The notes: a model not told the origin generated them from the letters alone. Positions 20,645 to 28,491 are shown, counted from the first letter of the stretch. The stretch: DNA of 64,000 nucleotides from Actinomycetes bacterium (GCA_021777285.1 JAJYDR010000002.1:25018-89017); one strand, 5' to 3'. A program made the numbers and translations.

Positions 20645-21484
20645 TCACTCGGCGCTGAAGCGAATCAGGCTGTCGGCGCGCTCGAGGGTGAAGCCGAGGG
20701 ACTCATAGAGTGCCCGCGCGGGCGCATTGGACTCGTCGACGAAGAGTGTCGCGCTGGTGACGCCCTTGCGGCGCAGTGCGTCGAGTCCGTGCAGCACCAT
20801 CATGCGGCCCAGTCCGCGCCCGCGAAAGTCCGGGTGCACCGCGACCACGTAGATCTCGCCGAATCGGTCGGGGTGCAACTCGTGGACCTTGGTCCAGCAC
20901 GACGCCGCCAGGCGACCGTCCAGTTCGAGCAGGAAGAACCCGGACGGGTCGAACCAGGGCTCGCGCAAGCGCTCCTCGAGCTGGCGCTCGGTCCAGGCGC
21001 CCTGCTCGGGGTGGTCGGCGAAGGCGGCGTTGTTCTGGGCGAGCCACGCGAGCGCGTCAGTATCGGGGTCGAAGGTTCGCACGTCACCGATGGGCGCCAC
21101 GGTGTGCTCGAGCGTGACGGGCAGGGCGACGCGCAAGAGGTGCAGCGTCCGTACGACGGTGCCCCCGAGGGACTCGTGTTCGCCGCGGGTCCACCAGTCG
21201 ACGGTGTCGTGCCGGGCGAGGATCGCCGCGAGCAGGCTCGCGTCGACGCCGCCGCCGCACATCTCGACGCTCGCCGGCTCGCCCTCGTTGAGTAGCGCGT
21301 AGCGGCGTACGTGACCACCAGCAACGTCGAGCCAGTGCTCGCCGACGCCCCGGTGCACCACCGTGCGGCGCCGGCCCTCGTCGATGGCCTCGCGGGCGAG
21401 TTCGATCTCGGTGCGGTTGAACAGGTCGAGCACTTCGAGGCGTTCGTCAGGCGTCAGTGCGGGCGTCGAACACCACGAGGTCAT
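20645..21484 (-). CDS. mshD: Mycothiol synthase
   Basis: Tandem-GNAT acetyltransferase of 279 residues that acetylates cysteinyl-glucosaminyl-inositol to give mycothiol, the actinobacterial thiol. The C-terminal GNAT half carries VVAVHPDFRGRGLGRMMVLHGLDAL and LFVDESNAPARALYESLGF, typical of MshD; the N-terminal half is the degenerate GNAT domain. NNAAFADHPEQGAWT matches the substrate region. The presence of this gene is the best single support for an actinobacterial host. TAGCGT 6 nt upstream of the ATG suggests a leaderless message. Confidence 0.92.
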   Translation of the reverse strand: MTSWCSTPALTPDERLEVLDLFNRTEIELAREAIDEGRRRTVVHRGVGEHWLDVAGGHVRRYALLNEGEPASVEMCGGGVDASLLAAILARHDTVDWWTRGEHESLGGTVVRTLHLLRVALPVTLEHTVAPIGDVRTFDPDTDALAWLAQNNAAFADHPEQGAWTERQLEERLREPWFDPSGFFLLELDGRLAASCWTKVHELHPDRFGEIYVVAVHPDFRGRGLGRMMVLHGLDALRRKGVTSATLFVDESNAPARALYESLGFTLERADSLIRFSAE

Positions 21485-21490
21485 GGGGTA

Positions 21491-21496
21491 ACGCTA
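21491..21496 (-). promoter_or_regulatory. Probable leaderless -10 box of mshD
   Basis: On the minus strand TAGCGT ends 6 nt before the ATG at 21484; the same hexamer occurs at the same distance before fabD. Confidence 0.45.
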
Positions 21497-21505
21497 ACGG
21501 CGGCG

Positions 21506-21694
21506 TCAGCGGATGGCGCGCGATACGCGATTGAGCCGGCGCAGCAGCGTGGTCACCGCCCGCTCGGCGGCGACGAGCTCGGTGTAGACGTCGCCGTCGC
21601 CGGTCCCCTCATCGTGCTCGACGAGGGCGGTGAGACGTGTCGCCAGCTCCTCCAGCGTCGAGGTGATCGTGCTCAATTCGCTCTGTACGCTCAT
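21506..21694 (-). CDS. Small helical protein of unknown function
   Basis: A 62-residue reading frame with ATG start, acidic middle (EHDEGTGDGD) and two predicted amphipathic helices, ending in a basic RRLNRVSRAIR. No domain was recognised. It lies between mshD (same strand, 21 nt downstream) and ygfZ (divergent), and may be read together with mshD. The longer open frame upstream runs antisense to ygfZ and is not a likely extension. Coding status is supported mainly by position and composition. Confidence 0.5.
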   Translation of the reverse strand: MSVQSELSTITSTLEELATRLTALVEHDEGTGDGDVYTELVAAERAVTTLLRRLNRVSRAIR

Positions 21695-21729
21695 CGGTCC
21701 GTTTCGGTTCACTCGCGCGCTTCGGCGCA

Positions 21730-21735
21730 TACTGT
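21730..21735 (+). promoter_or_regulatory. Probable leaderless -10 box of ygfZ
   Basis: TACTGT ends 7 nt before the ATG at 21743; it decides this start over the long open frame upstream. Confidence 0.45.
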
Positions 21736-21742
21736 AGTGGCG

Positions 21743-22429
21743 ATGCAGGACGACCAAGCCCCCACGGCGGACGAGTTCGCCTGGCGCGCGCTCGACATCG
21801 TGGGTGATGACGCGGTGAGTTACCTGCAGACCCAAGTGAGCCAGGACCTCCTGGGCGATGGCGCGTGGCCGCGGTGGTCGGCGTTGCTCAACCCCGACGG
21901 GACGGTCCTCAGCGCCGGCACGCTCTCGCCGATCGAAGCCGGGCTCGAGTACGTCGTGCCCGCGGCAACCCTCGAGGCGGTGCGCGCGAGACTCAGTCGG
22001 TTCCGGCTCCGGTCGCGCTGTACGATCGGCGACGGGCGCATCGTGCCCGGTCCCTACGCGAGCACGCACGACGCGATCGAGGACGGTTGGCCCGGCCCCG
22101 CGGAGTTCGCCGCCCAGCTCGTCGCGCAGAGCTTCGGGTCACGCTTCGTGCAGCGCACCGTCTCGTTCACTAAGGGTTGCTTTACCGGCCAGGAGCTCGT
22201 CGGCCGGCTCGACGCGCGCGGCTCGAGCGTGCCGTGGCGCCTCGTGCGCGTCCGGGGCGACTTGCTCACTGACATGGACGCGTTCCTTCGCTCGGCCGGC
22301 CCGGCGGGACCGTCGGGGGTGAGCACGTCGGTGCACGACGGTCACGAGTACGTCGCGCTCGGCTTCGCGCATCGGACACTGCTCGACGTGGCACCGCCCG
22401 CGGGCGTCGTGCTCGAGGCACTGGCGTAG
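21743..22429 (+). CDS. ygfZ: YgfZ/GcvT-family folate-binding protein
   Basis: Tetrahydrofolate-dependent protein linked in other bacteria to repair or maturation of Fe-S enzymes. The key signature is SFTKGCFTGQELVGRLDARG near residue 145, matching the K-G-C-[FY]-x-G-Q-E motif with its redox Cys. At 228 residues it is shorter than the E. coli protein (326). The ATG at 21743 with a -10 box 7 nt upstream is preferred to starts further upstream, which would lie antisense to mshD. Confidence 0.88.
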   Translation: MQDDQAPTADEFAWRALDIVGDDAVSYLQTQVSQDLLGDGAWPRWSALLNPDGTVLSAGTLSPIEAGLEYVVPAATLEAVRARLSRFRLRSRCTIGDGRIVPGPYASTHDAIEDGWPGPAEFAAQLVAQSFGSRFVQRTVSFTKGCFTGQELVGRLDARGSSVPWRLVRVRGDLLTDMDAFLRSAGPAGPSGVSTSVHDGHEYVALGFAHRTLLDVAPPAGVVLEALA

Positions 22430-22442
22430 CGCGGTGGTGCGT

Positions 22443-22448
22443 TAGCGT
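22443..22448 (+). promoter_or_regulatory. Possible -10 box of the trpF-like gene (leadered)
   Basis: TAGCGT lies 17 nt before the GTG at 22466, leaving room for a strong AGGAGG at 22455-22460, 5 nt before the start. This gene thus looks leadered, in contrast to ygfZ just upstream. Confidence 0.35.
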
Positions 22449-22465
22449 TCGCCTAGGAGGTCGTC

Positions 22466-23119
22466 GTGCGCCTGTTCGTCGAAGAACTCTTCATCATGGT
22501 CTCGGGCGTGACGACCGAGCAGGACGCGCTGCTGTCGATCGGGCTCGGCGCGAACGCGGTGGCCTTTGACTTCGGCCCGACCCCCCAGCGCATCGGCACT
22601 GACGACGCGCGCGACATCATCCACCGCCTGCCGGCGGGCACCTTCACCGTGGGCACGTTCCGCAACGAGATGCCCCAGCGGATCGTCGACGTGACCAACC
22701 GGCTGGGCCTGCACGCGGCCCAGCTCACCGGCCGGATGACGACCGACGAGATCCGCTACGTCTCGGAGCGGGTCAACACGGTCATCCGCTCGGTGGGGCC
22801 CGGCGATTCGGTCCACAACGGCGTGGAGCACCTGGTGGACTACTTCGCCATGCCCGAGGCCGATGATCGTGACGCCCTGGTGGACTGCCTCGCCATCCTC
22901 GCCGACGACTCGGTGCCGCGTCCGATCATCGTCTCGGGTGGGCTGAGCGCGACCAACGTTGTCGAAGTCGTCCAGAACTACCCGGTCTGGGGCGTGGACG
23001 CGCGCTCGTGCGTCGAGTCCGATCCCGCGACCAAGGACCCGGCGCTGCTCGGCGAGTTCATCGCCAATGCGCGTTGGGCCGAGTCGAACGCCTACGTGAC
23101 GCGGCGCTTGGGTGACTGA
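22466..23119 (+). CDS. TrpF-like (phosphoribosylanthranilate isomerase family) protein without the catalytic Cys
   Basis: A (beta/alpha)8-barrel protein of 217 residues that aligns along its length with TrpF: DALLSIGLGANAVAFDFGPTPQRI, VGTFRNEMPQRIVDVTNRLGLHAAQLTG and the phosphate-binding IIVSGGLSATNV. However, the N-terminal K-I-C-G of true TrpF is here M-V-S-G, so the catalytic Cys is Ser, and the GG(S/T)G-x-F-x-W loop between the acid Asp and the end of the barrel is missing. No other trp gene is adjacent. The sequence suggests a relative with a changed activity rather than the tryptophan pathway enzyme. Its stop codon is directly followed by the end of fabF on the other strand. Confidence 0.75.
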   Translation: MRLFVEELFIMVSGVTTEQDALLSIGLGANAVAFDFGPTPQRIGTDDARDIIHRLPAGTFTVGTFRNEMPQRIVDVTNRLGLHAAQLTGRMTTDEIRYVSERVNTVIRSVGPGDSVHNGVEHLVDYFAMPEADDRDALVDCLAILADDSVPRPIIVSGGLSATNVVEVVQNYPVWGVDARSCVESDPATKDPALLGEFIANARWAESNAYVTRRLGD

Positions 23120-24319
23120 CTAGCCCTGGTAGCGGCGAAAGACCACGCTGCCGTTGTGTCCGCCGAAGCCGAAGGAGTTCGAGAGCACGACGTCGACGTG
23201 GGCGGGACGAGCCGCGCCGTGCACGACGTCGAGGCCGATCTCGGGGTCCACACTCGTGGTGCCGGCGGTGGGCGGGATGACCTGCTCGAGCAGGGTCTTC
23301 ACCGACGCGACGCCCTCGAGGGCGCCCGCGGCGGCGAGCGAATGGCCGAGGTGTCCCTTGATCGACGTCACCGGCGGGGCGTCATCGCCAAAGACGTGGC
23401 GCACGGCGAGGGCCTCGGCGAGGTCGTTCAGCGGCGTCGACGTGCCGTGGGCGTTGATGTGGGAGACCTCGCTCGGGGTGAGCCCCGCGTCGGCGAGGGC
23501 CATCTCCATGCAGCGGATCGCGCCCTGGCCACTCGGGTCAGGCGCGGTGATGTGGTGGGCGTCGGCCGTGGAGGCGGCGCCGACGACCTCGGCGAGGATG
23601 GTCGCGCCACGTTCGAGGGCGTGGTTCCACTCCTCGAGCACCAGGATCCCGGCGCCCTCGCCCATGACGAACCCGTTGCGAGTGACGTCAAAGGGCCGCG
23701 AGAAGTCGTCGTTGCTGAGCGCGGTCATGTTGCGAAAGCCGGCCTCGGCGATCTCGACGAGCACGGCCTCCGCGCCGCCGACGATTGCGATGGGCGACCG
23801 GCCGGTCGCGATCAGGCGCGCGCCGTTGCCGATGGCGTGGGTGCCGGCGGCACACGCCGTGGTGACGGTCTCACACGGGCCACCGAGGCCAAAGCGCATG
23901 GACACCGCGGCCGCGGCGGCGTTTGGCATCATCATGGGCACCATGAAGGGCGACACGCGGTCCGGACCCTTCTCGTTGAGCACGCGCACCTGTTCGAGCA
24001 CCGTCTGCAGGCCGCCGATGCCCGTGGTGACGATCGACCCCGCGTCAGTCAGCGGGCCGCTCAGGCCGCTCTGGCGCCACGCCTCGTCGGCGGCCATCAG
24101 GGCGTAGAGCGTGAAGGGGTCGAGGCGGCGCAGTTCCTTGGGTCCGCCGATGTGGGTCGCGTCGAACTCGCCGACGCGCTTGGACGCCGGTGCCGACGGG
24201 CGCAGGAGCGCCTCCCACAACGCGTCCACGCCCGTCCCGGCGCACGAGAGCGCGCCCAGGCCCGTGACCGCGACGCGGTAGCCCTCGATCGGACCGTTCG
24301 GTGTGACCGCGACGCGCAC
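23120..24319 (-). CDS. fabF: 3-oxoacyl-ACP synthase II
   Basis: Condensing enzyme of fatty-acid elongation, 399 residues. The active-site Cys is C156 in ETVTTACAAGTHAIG; the two His residues are in INAHGTSTPLND and KGHLGHSLAAAG. The C-terminus SNSFGFGGHNGSVVF is typical of KAS II. It follows acpP on the same strand, their ends sharing one base, at the end of the fabD-fabG-acpP-fabF operon. Confidence 0.96.
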   Translation of the reverse strand: MRVAVTPNGPIEGYRVAVTGLGALSCAGTGVDALWEALLRPSAPASKRVGEFDATHIGGPKELRRLDPFTLYALMAADEAWRQSGLSGPLTDAGSIVTTGIGGLQTVLEQVRVLNEKGPDRVSPFMVPMMMPNAAAAAVSMRFGLGGPCETVTTACAAGTHAIGNGARLIATGRSPIAIVGGAEAVLVEIAEAGFRNMTALSNDDFSRPFDVTRNGFVMGEGAGILVLEEWNHALERGATILAEVVGAASTADAHHITAPDPSGQGAIRCMEMALADAGLTPSEVSHINAHGTSTPLNDLAEALAVRHVFGDDAPPVTSIKGHLGHSLAAAGALEGVASVKTLLEQVIPPTAGTTSVDPEIGLDVVHGAARPAHVDVVLSNSFGFGGHNGSVVFRRYQG

Positions 24320-24558
24320 TACAGCTTCGCGTACACGAGTTCGAAGGCCTGACCCACGGTCGAAATGTCCTTCAGCTCGTCCTCGCCGACTTCGATGTCG
24401 AAGGTCTCCTCGAGGGCCATGACGAGTTCGACGAGGTCGAGGCTGTCCGCGCCGAGGTCGTCGGCGAAGGACGCGTCGGGGGTCACCTTGGACTCGTCTA
24501 CCGCCAGTACCTCGACGGCGTTGGCCGTGAACTTCTTAAATGCTTCGTCGCGATCCAT
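24319..24558 (-). CDS. acpP: Acyl carrier protein
   Basis: Acidic four-helix carrier of 79 residues. The phosphopantetheine site is Ser39 in LGADSLDLVELVMALEE. It lies between fabG and fabF. A GGGGTAAAG stretch just upstream of the ATG could serve as ribosome binding site, and TACGAT further upstream (about 24574-24579 on the plus coordinates) could be an internal promoter within the 63-bp gap after fabG. Confidence 0.97.
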   Translation of the reverse strand: MDRDEAFKKFTANAVEVLAVDESKVTPDASFADDLGADSLDLVELVMALEETFDIEVGEDELKDISTVGQAFELVYAKL

Positions 24559-24621
24559 TGTTCTTTACCCCTTGTTTGGTATCGCCGTATCGTACTAAAT
24601 CGAGTGCGCCACGCGAACCAC

Positions 24622-25326
24622 TCACAGCCCCATGGACAGGCCGCCGTCGACGGCCAGCACGGTCCCGGTGATGTAGCGGGCCTGGTTACTCGCGAGGAAC
24701 CCCACGGCGTCAGCGATTTCGCTCGGCGTGCCGACCCGGCCCATGGGAATGAGCGCGGTCAGCTGCTCGCCGCTCTCGCCGAGCGCCTGGGTCATGTCGG
24801 TGTCGATGAAGCCCGGCGCGACGACGTTGACCGTGATGGCGCGGCTGGCGACTTCTTTGGCGAGCGAGCGCGCCAGGCCGACGAGGCCGGCCTTGGCGGC
24901 GGCGTAGTTGGCCTGGCCGGGCACGCCGAGGAACGGGCTGACCGAGCCCATGAAGATGATCGAGCCGCCGCGTGCGCGCACCATCGAGGCGAGCACCGCG
25001 CGGGCGGTGTAGAAGGCGCCGTCGAGGTTGGTGGCGAGCACCTCGCGCCACTGCTCGTCGGTCATGCGAAGCGCGAGCCCGTCGCGGGTGATGCCCGCGT
25101 TGGCGACGGCCACGCTCACCGGACCGAAGCGCCCGATGGCGTCCTTCACCGCCGCGGCCACCGCCGCAGCGTCCGAGACGTCGACGGCCATCGCCGCGGC
25201 GCAGCCCTCGGGCGCGTCACCCGAACGCGAGAAGGCGACGACCGTGTCGCCGAGGTCGGTGAAGTGGCGCGCGACGGCGGCGCCGATGCCCCGGCTCGCA
25301 CCGGTCACGATCACGTGACGACTCAT
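24622..25326 (-). CDS. fabG: 3-oxoacyl-ACP reductase
   Basis: SDR-family NADPH-dependent reductase of the fatty-acid elongation cycle, 234 residues. The nucleotide-binding loop VTGASRGIGAAVA starts at residue 7; catalytic residues are Ser128 or Ser130 in FMGSVSPFLG, Tyr141 and Lys145 in YAAAKAGL. The ATG at 25326 overlaps the fabD stop (ATGA), which fixes the start although the frame is open further upstream. Confidence 0.95.
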   Translation of the reverse strand: MSRHVIVTGASRGIGAAVARHFTDLGDTVVAFSRSGDAPEGCAAAMAVDVSDAAAVAAAVKDAIGRFGPVSVAVANAGITRDGLALRMTDEQWREVLATNLDGAFYTARAVLASMVRARGGSIIFMGSVSPFLGVPGQANYAAAKAGLVGLARSLAKEVASRAITVNVVAPGFIDTDMTQALGESGEQLTALIPMGRVGTPSEIADAVGFLASNQARYITGTVLAVDGGLSMGL

Positions 25327-26246
25327 AGGGCTCCTTCCACGGCCTCGGGATCGGCCAGCACGACCTGGGCCTCGAACGCGCGGATCCGCTTGCACAGGCC
25401 CGTCAGTACCGCGCCCGGGGCCATCTCGACCGAGGTGTCGACGCCAGCGGGCAGGGCGAGCGTCGCGCCGAGGAAGTCGACCGGTTCGGTCAGCTGACGC
25501 GAGAGCAACGCCGACCACTCGGCCGCGCGGTGCGCGGACGCGTCGACGTTGGCGATCACGACGACGTCCGACTCGTGCCAGGTGACCCGGGCGAGCGCCT
25601 CGTCGAGGTCGCGCTGCGCGCTCGCCATCAGGGGCGAGTGAAAGGCGCCGCCCACGGGCAGGGGGGTCGCGCGCCGCCACCCGAGTTCACGGTGGCGCTC
25701 GAGCAGGCCGTCGAGGGCGGCGCGGGTGCCGCTGACGACGATTTGGCCGGTGCCGTTGATGTTGGCGACCCACAGGTCGGCGAGGTCCCCGAGGGCGCGG
25801 CGCGCGTCGTCATCGCCACCCATCAGCGCGACCATCGAGCCGGCCTGCTCCGTGGCGGCGCGGGCCATGGCGGCGCCACGCGCGGCGATCAGTCTGGCCC
25901 CGTCCTCGAGCTCGAGGATGCCGGCCGCGGTGAGGGCCGTGAACTCGCCGAGGCTGTGACCGAGGTGCACGCTGGGCCGGATGCCCCGTTCGGCGAGGGA
26001 ATAGAAGGCGACGAGCGAGAGCGCGAAAGTGGCCAGCTGGGCGTTGTCGGTGCGGATGACCTCGGCCTCGTCGGCGTCCAGCAGCAGGTGCCCGACGTCC
26101 ACGCCGGACGCCTCGCTGATGCGCGCGACGAGTGGCCAGTGCGGTGATTCGCGCCACGGCGCGCCCGCGGCGGGGGCGATGGATCCCTGGCCGGGGAAGA
26201 GCCCGACGAGGTTCGAGCGCAGTGCGGTGAGGTCAGCGTCAGCCAT
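25323..26246 (-). CDS. fabD: Malonyl-CoA:ACP transacylase
   Basis: Loads malonyl groups onto acyl carrier protein, 307 residues. The GxSxG nucleophile is Ser98 in HLGHSLGEFTALTAAG; the oxyanion-loop LFPGQGS is at residues 16-22; the catalytic His is in VGGAFHSPLM. First gene of the leftward fab operon. TAGCGT lies 6 nt before the ATG, so the operon message seems leaderless, and two tandem 23-bp repeats sit just upstream of the expected -35 region. Confidence 0.95.
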   Translation of the reverse strand: MADADLTALRSNLVGLFPGQGSIAPAAGAPWRESPHWPLVARISEASGVDVGHLLLDADEAEVIRTDNAQLATFALSLVAFYSLAERGIRPSVHLGHSLGEFTALTAAGILELEDGARLIAARGAAMARAATEQAGSMVALMGGDDDARRALGDLADLWVANINGTGQIVVSGTRAALDGLLERHRELGWRRATPLPVGGAFHSPLMASAQRDLDEALARVTWHESDVVVIANVDASAHRAAEWSALLSRQLTEPVDFLGATLALPAGVDTSVEMAPGAVLTGLCKRIRAFEAQVVLADPEAVEGAL

Positions 26247-26252
26247 GCGCCA

Positions 26253-26258
26253 ACGCTA
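26253..26258 (-). promoter_or_regulatory. Probable leaderless -10 box of the fab operon
   Basis: On the minus strand TAGCGT ends 6 nt before the fabD ATG. A -35 box would fall near 26276-26281, directly beside the tandem repeat at 26283-26328; its sequence there is not a consensus -35, which would fit a promoter needing an activator. Confidence 0.45.
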
Positions 26259-26282
26259 ACAGCGGGCCACAGCGAGTACCGG

Positions 26283-26328
26283 TGTCCGCGATGTCGTGAC
26301 ACATCTGTCCGCGATGTCGTGACACATG
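26283..26328. repeat. Two tandem 23-bp repeats upstream of fabD
   Basis: Copies at 26283-26305 and 26306-26328 are identical except for the last base. Each contains TGTCCGCGATG followed by the small inverted repeat TGTC-GT-GACA. They lie upstream of the fabD promoter and downstream of the tRNA-Leu(CAA) 3' end, so they could be operator sites or a relic of insertion-sequence ends (TGT...ACA). Confidence 0.85.
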
Positions 26329-26360
26329 CTGGCTGCAGTGCTCAGTACGTCAAAAAAACG

Positions 26361-26444
26361 TGCCCGGAGTGGGACTTGAACCCACACACCCTTTCGAGTA
26401 AAGGCTTTTGAGGCCTCCGCGTCTGCCGATTCCGCCATCCGGGC
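26361..26444 (-). tRNA. tRNA-Leu (anticodon CAA)
   Basis: Class II tRNA of 84 nt with acceptor stem GCCCGGA/TCCGGGC, D-arm TGGCGGAATCGGCAGACGC, anticodon loop CTCAAAA (CAA, reading UUG), a long variable arm and T-arm GGGTTCAAGTCCC. CCA is not encoded. On the minus strand the 3' end is followed after two bases by a run of seven T, which may serve termination. Confidence 0.95.
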
Positions 26445-26471
26445 TTGCGGGGAACACGGTAGCAGCAACCG

Positions 26472-26477
26472 TAGTGT
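26472..26477 (+). promoter_or_regulatory. Probable leaderless -10 box of menC
   Basis: TAGTGT ends 7 nt before the ATG at 26485 and overlaps the alternative GTG at 26476, which argues for the ATG as start. Confidence 0.5.
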
Positions 26478-26484
26478 GGCGGGG

Positions 26485-27528
26485 ATGGAGATAACGATCT
26501 GGCGGTCGTCGACGACCATGGCGTCGCCGATACAGGGCGCCGCGCAGCGCCATGACGTTCGTGACCATCTCTTCGCGGCCCTCGAGGTCGACGGCGTCGT
26601 CGGCTACGGCGAGGTGTCGCCCCAACCGGAGTCGCTCAACGGCGACCCGAGTGCTGCGTCGGTAGTCGAGGCGGCGCGCGAGGAGCTCCCGGTCCACCTT
26701 GATCGGATCGCCAACGCGGCGCGCGACGACGACGGCTGGGCGCGTATCCACCAGCTGGCCGGGCCGCGGGGTCCGAGCAAGGTCGCCTGGGCGCTCGTGG
26801 AGATGGCCCTGCTCGACCTCGAGCTGCGGCGCACCGCGGCGTCCCTCGCCGATCGATGGCCGCAGCGACACGAGCCGCGGTTCATGGCGACGATGTCGCT
26901 GCTCGATGCCGTCGTGCCCGCTGTTTCGAGTGACGTCGAGCGCCTGCGGCTAAAGGTCGGGCCCGGCGTGCGGCCGGGGCGGCTGCTCGATGCGGTGCAC
27001 GACCTCGGTCGACCCGTCATCGCCGACTACAACTGCGCCGCGCGCGACGTCGACCAGGTGCTCGAGGACCTCACGGTGCTTGGTTCGTCGCTGGTCGTCG
27101 CCGCCGTCGAGCAGCCCTTCGCGCCGGGCAACCTCATCGAGCACGCCCGCCTCGCCGCGGCGAGTTCGGTTCCCGTCAGCCTCGATGAGGGCGTTCGTTC
27201 GGTGGCGGACCTGCGCCACATCGCCCGGTACCGCGCCGGGGCGCTCGTGTGCATCAAGCCCGCGCGCGTGGGCGGTCTCGCCGTGGCGCGCACAATGATC
27301 ATCGAGGCGCTGGAACTGGGACTGCGGCCCTACGTGGGGGGCTTTTTCGAATCACCCCTCGCGCGCTCGGTCCACCGCCAGCTGGTCGCGGCGATGGTGG
27401 ACGAACCCAGCGACGTCGCGCCGGTCGCTGGTTTGGAAGGCGCCGCGGTGCTCGAGGTCGCCGACGGCGTGGGCTGGACGCCGGTGCGTGCTGAGACCGA
27501 CGAGGTGCTCGTGCGCCTCGCACACTGA
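26485..27528 (+). CDS. menC: o-Succinylbenzoate synthase (enolase superfamily)
   Basis: Dehydratase step of menaquinone synthesis, 347 residues from the ATG. Enolase-superfamily residues are visible in order: a Lys in RLRLKVGPG, metal ligands Asp in VIADYNC, Glu in AVEQPFAPG and Asp in SLDEGVRS, and the second catalytic Lys in CIKPARVGGLAVAR. The KPxRVGG motif is typical of MenC. Some relatives are N-acylamino-acid racemases or epimerases, but menF and menG 8 kb away support MenC. A GTG nine bases upstream is a less likely start. Confidence 0.82.
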   Translation: MEITIWRSSTTMASPIQGAAQRHDVRDHLFAALEVDGVVGYGEVSPQPESLNGDPSAASVVEAAREELPVHLDRIANAARDDDGWARIHQLAGPRGPSKVAWALVEMALLDLELRRTAASLADRWPQRHEPRFMATMSLLDAVVPAVSSDVERLRLKVGPGVRPGRLLDAVHDLGRPVIADYNCAARDVDQVLEDLTVLGSSLVVAAVEQPFAPGNLIEHARLAAASSVPVSLDEGVRSVADLRHIARYRAGALVCIKPARVGGLAVARTMIIEALELGLRPYVGGFFESPLARSVHRQLVAAMVDEPSDVAPVAGLEGAAVLEVADGVGWTPVRAETDEVLVRLAH

Positions 27529-27612
27529 TCGGGGTGGCTGACCGCGATTGGGGTGGGCCTGGGGCGCCGTTCGCCCGGTACGGAGCGGCAAAATCCGGTG
27601 GGGCCAACGCCT

Positions 27613-27618
27613 TACACT
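27613..27618 (+). promoter_or_regulatory. Probable leaderless -10 box of the coiled-coil gene
   Basis: TACACT ends 7 nt before the GTG at 27626; this is the main reason for choosing that start. Confidence 0.45.
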
Positions 27619-27625
27619 GCTACTC

Positions 27626-27916
27626 GTGGGGACGCGTTTGGTTCGTCGGCGACTGGAGGACATGCAGCGGCGGCTGCTCGCCGCGCGCGAGAGCGTGCAC
27701 GTGCTCGAAGAGCAGGTCGCGGTGTGGAACGACGCCCTCGAAGAGTCGAGGATTCGTGCGCTGGTCTCAGAGACCCCGCTGCAGGCGCAAGAATATGGCG
27801 AGCTCTCGCGGCACGTCGCCGCGGCGAATGCGGAATTGGCTCGGCGACGTCACGAGGTTGAGGACCTGGTGAATGAACGAGACGACTTGTTGCGAAGCTG
27901 GACACCGAAGGACTGA
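27626..27916 (+). CDS. Small coiled-coil protein upstream of an ANTAR regulator
   Basis: A 96-residue, strongly helical, charged protein, rich in Arg, Glu and Leu (RRRLEDMQRRLLAARESV, then EQVAVWNDALEESR, then VEDLVNERDDLL), with heptad spacing that suggests a coiled coil along most of its length. No known domain recognised. It ends 2 nt before the response regulator gene, so the two are probably co-transcribed and may be functionally linked. An internal ATG at 27662 preceded by GGAGGA is an alternative start. Confidence 0.7.
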   Translation: MGTRLVRRRLEDMQRRLLAARESVHVLEEQVAVWNDALEESRIRALVSETPLQAQEYGELSRHVAAANAELARRRHEVEDLVNERDDLLRSWTPKD

Positions 27917-27918
27917 CT

Positions 27919-28491
27919 ATGGAAAAGCGCGTGGTAATCGCCGATGACGAATCGATAATTCGTCTCGACCTCAAGGAGATCCTCGAGAGCGACGGCTACC
28001 TGGTAGTGGGCGAGGCGGCCCGGGGCGACGACGCGCTGGCCCTGATCCAAGAGCACCGGCCCGACCTCGCGCTGCTCGACGTGAAGATGCCGGGACTCGA
28101 CGGCATCGAGGTCTCGCGCGCGGTGAAGGACTCCTCGACCATCGTGGTGCTGCTGACGGCCTTCAGCCAACGCTCACTGATCGAGAACGCGCGAGACGCC
28201 GGCGTCGCCGCCTACCTCGTCAAGCCGTTCCGCTCGAGTGAGCTGCTGCCCAAACTCGCGGCGATCCTGAACCCCACCGCCGACGAGGACGTGATCGGCA
28301 CCGACGCCCACCACGTCGAGGACAAGATCGAGACCCGCGAGATCGTCCAGCGGGCGAAGGAACACCTCATGGCCGAGCGGGGACTCGACGAGCCGTCGGC
28401 CTTCGAGATCATCCAGCAGTCCGCCATGCGCGGTCGGACGCGCATGCGCGACGTCGCCCAGCAGATCCTGCGCGGTGAATTTGGTGGCTGA
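27919..28491 (+). CDS. pdtaR: Response regulator with ANTAR RNA-binding domain (PdtaR-like)
   Basis: 190 residues. The N-terminal receiver has acidic residues D9/D10, the phosphoacceptor Asp54 in LALLDVKMPGLDG, and the conserved Thr/Lys (LLTAFSQ, YLVKPF). A linker leads to a C-terminal ANTAR domain (about residues 130-187: KEHLMAERGLDEPSAF and RTRMRDVAQQIL), which binds RNA hairpin pairs to cause antitermination. Actinobacterial PdtaR, partner of the kinase PdtaS, has the same layout and often lies next to polA. No kinase gene is in the window. It overlaps polA by 17 bp. Confidence 0.9.
   Translation: MEKRVVIADDESIIRLDLKEILESDGYLVVGEAARGDDALALIQEHRPDLALLDVKMPGLDGIEVSRAVKDSSTIVVLLTAFSQRSLIENARDAGVAAYLVKPFRSSELLPKLAAILNPTADEDVIGTDAHHVEDKIETREIVQRAKEHLMAERGLDEPSAFEIIQQSAMRGRTRMRDVAQQILRGEFGG

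Noticed and set aside
26476..26484. GTG at 26476 as the menC start
   Set aside because: It overlaps the likely -10 box, and the ATG at 26485 sits at the leaderless distance.
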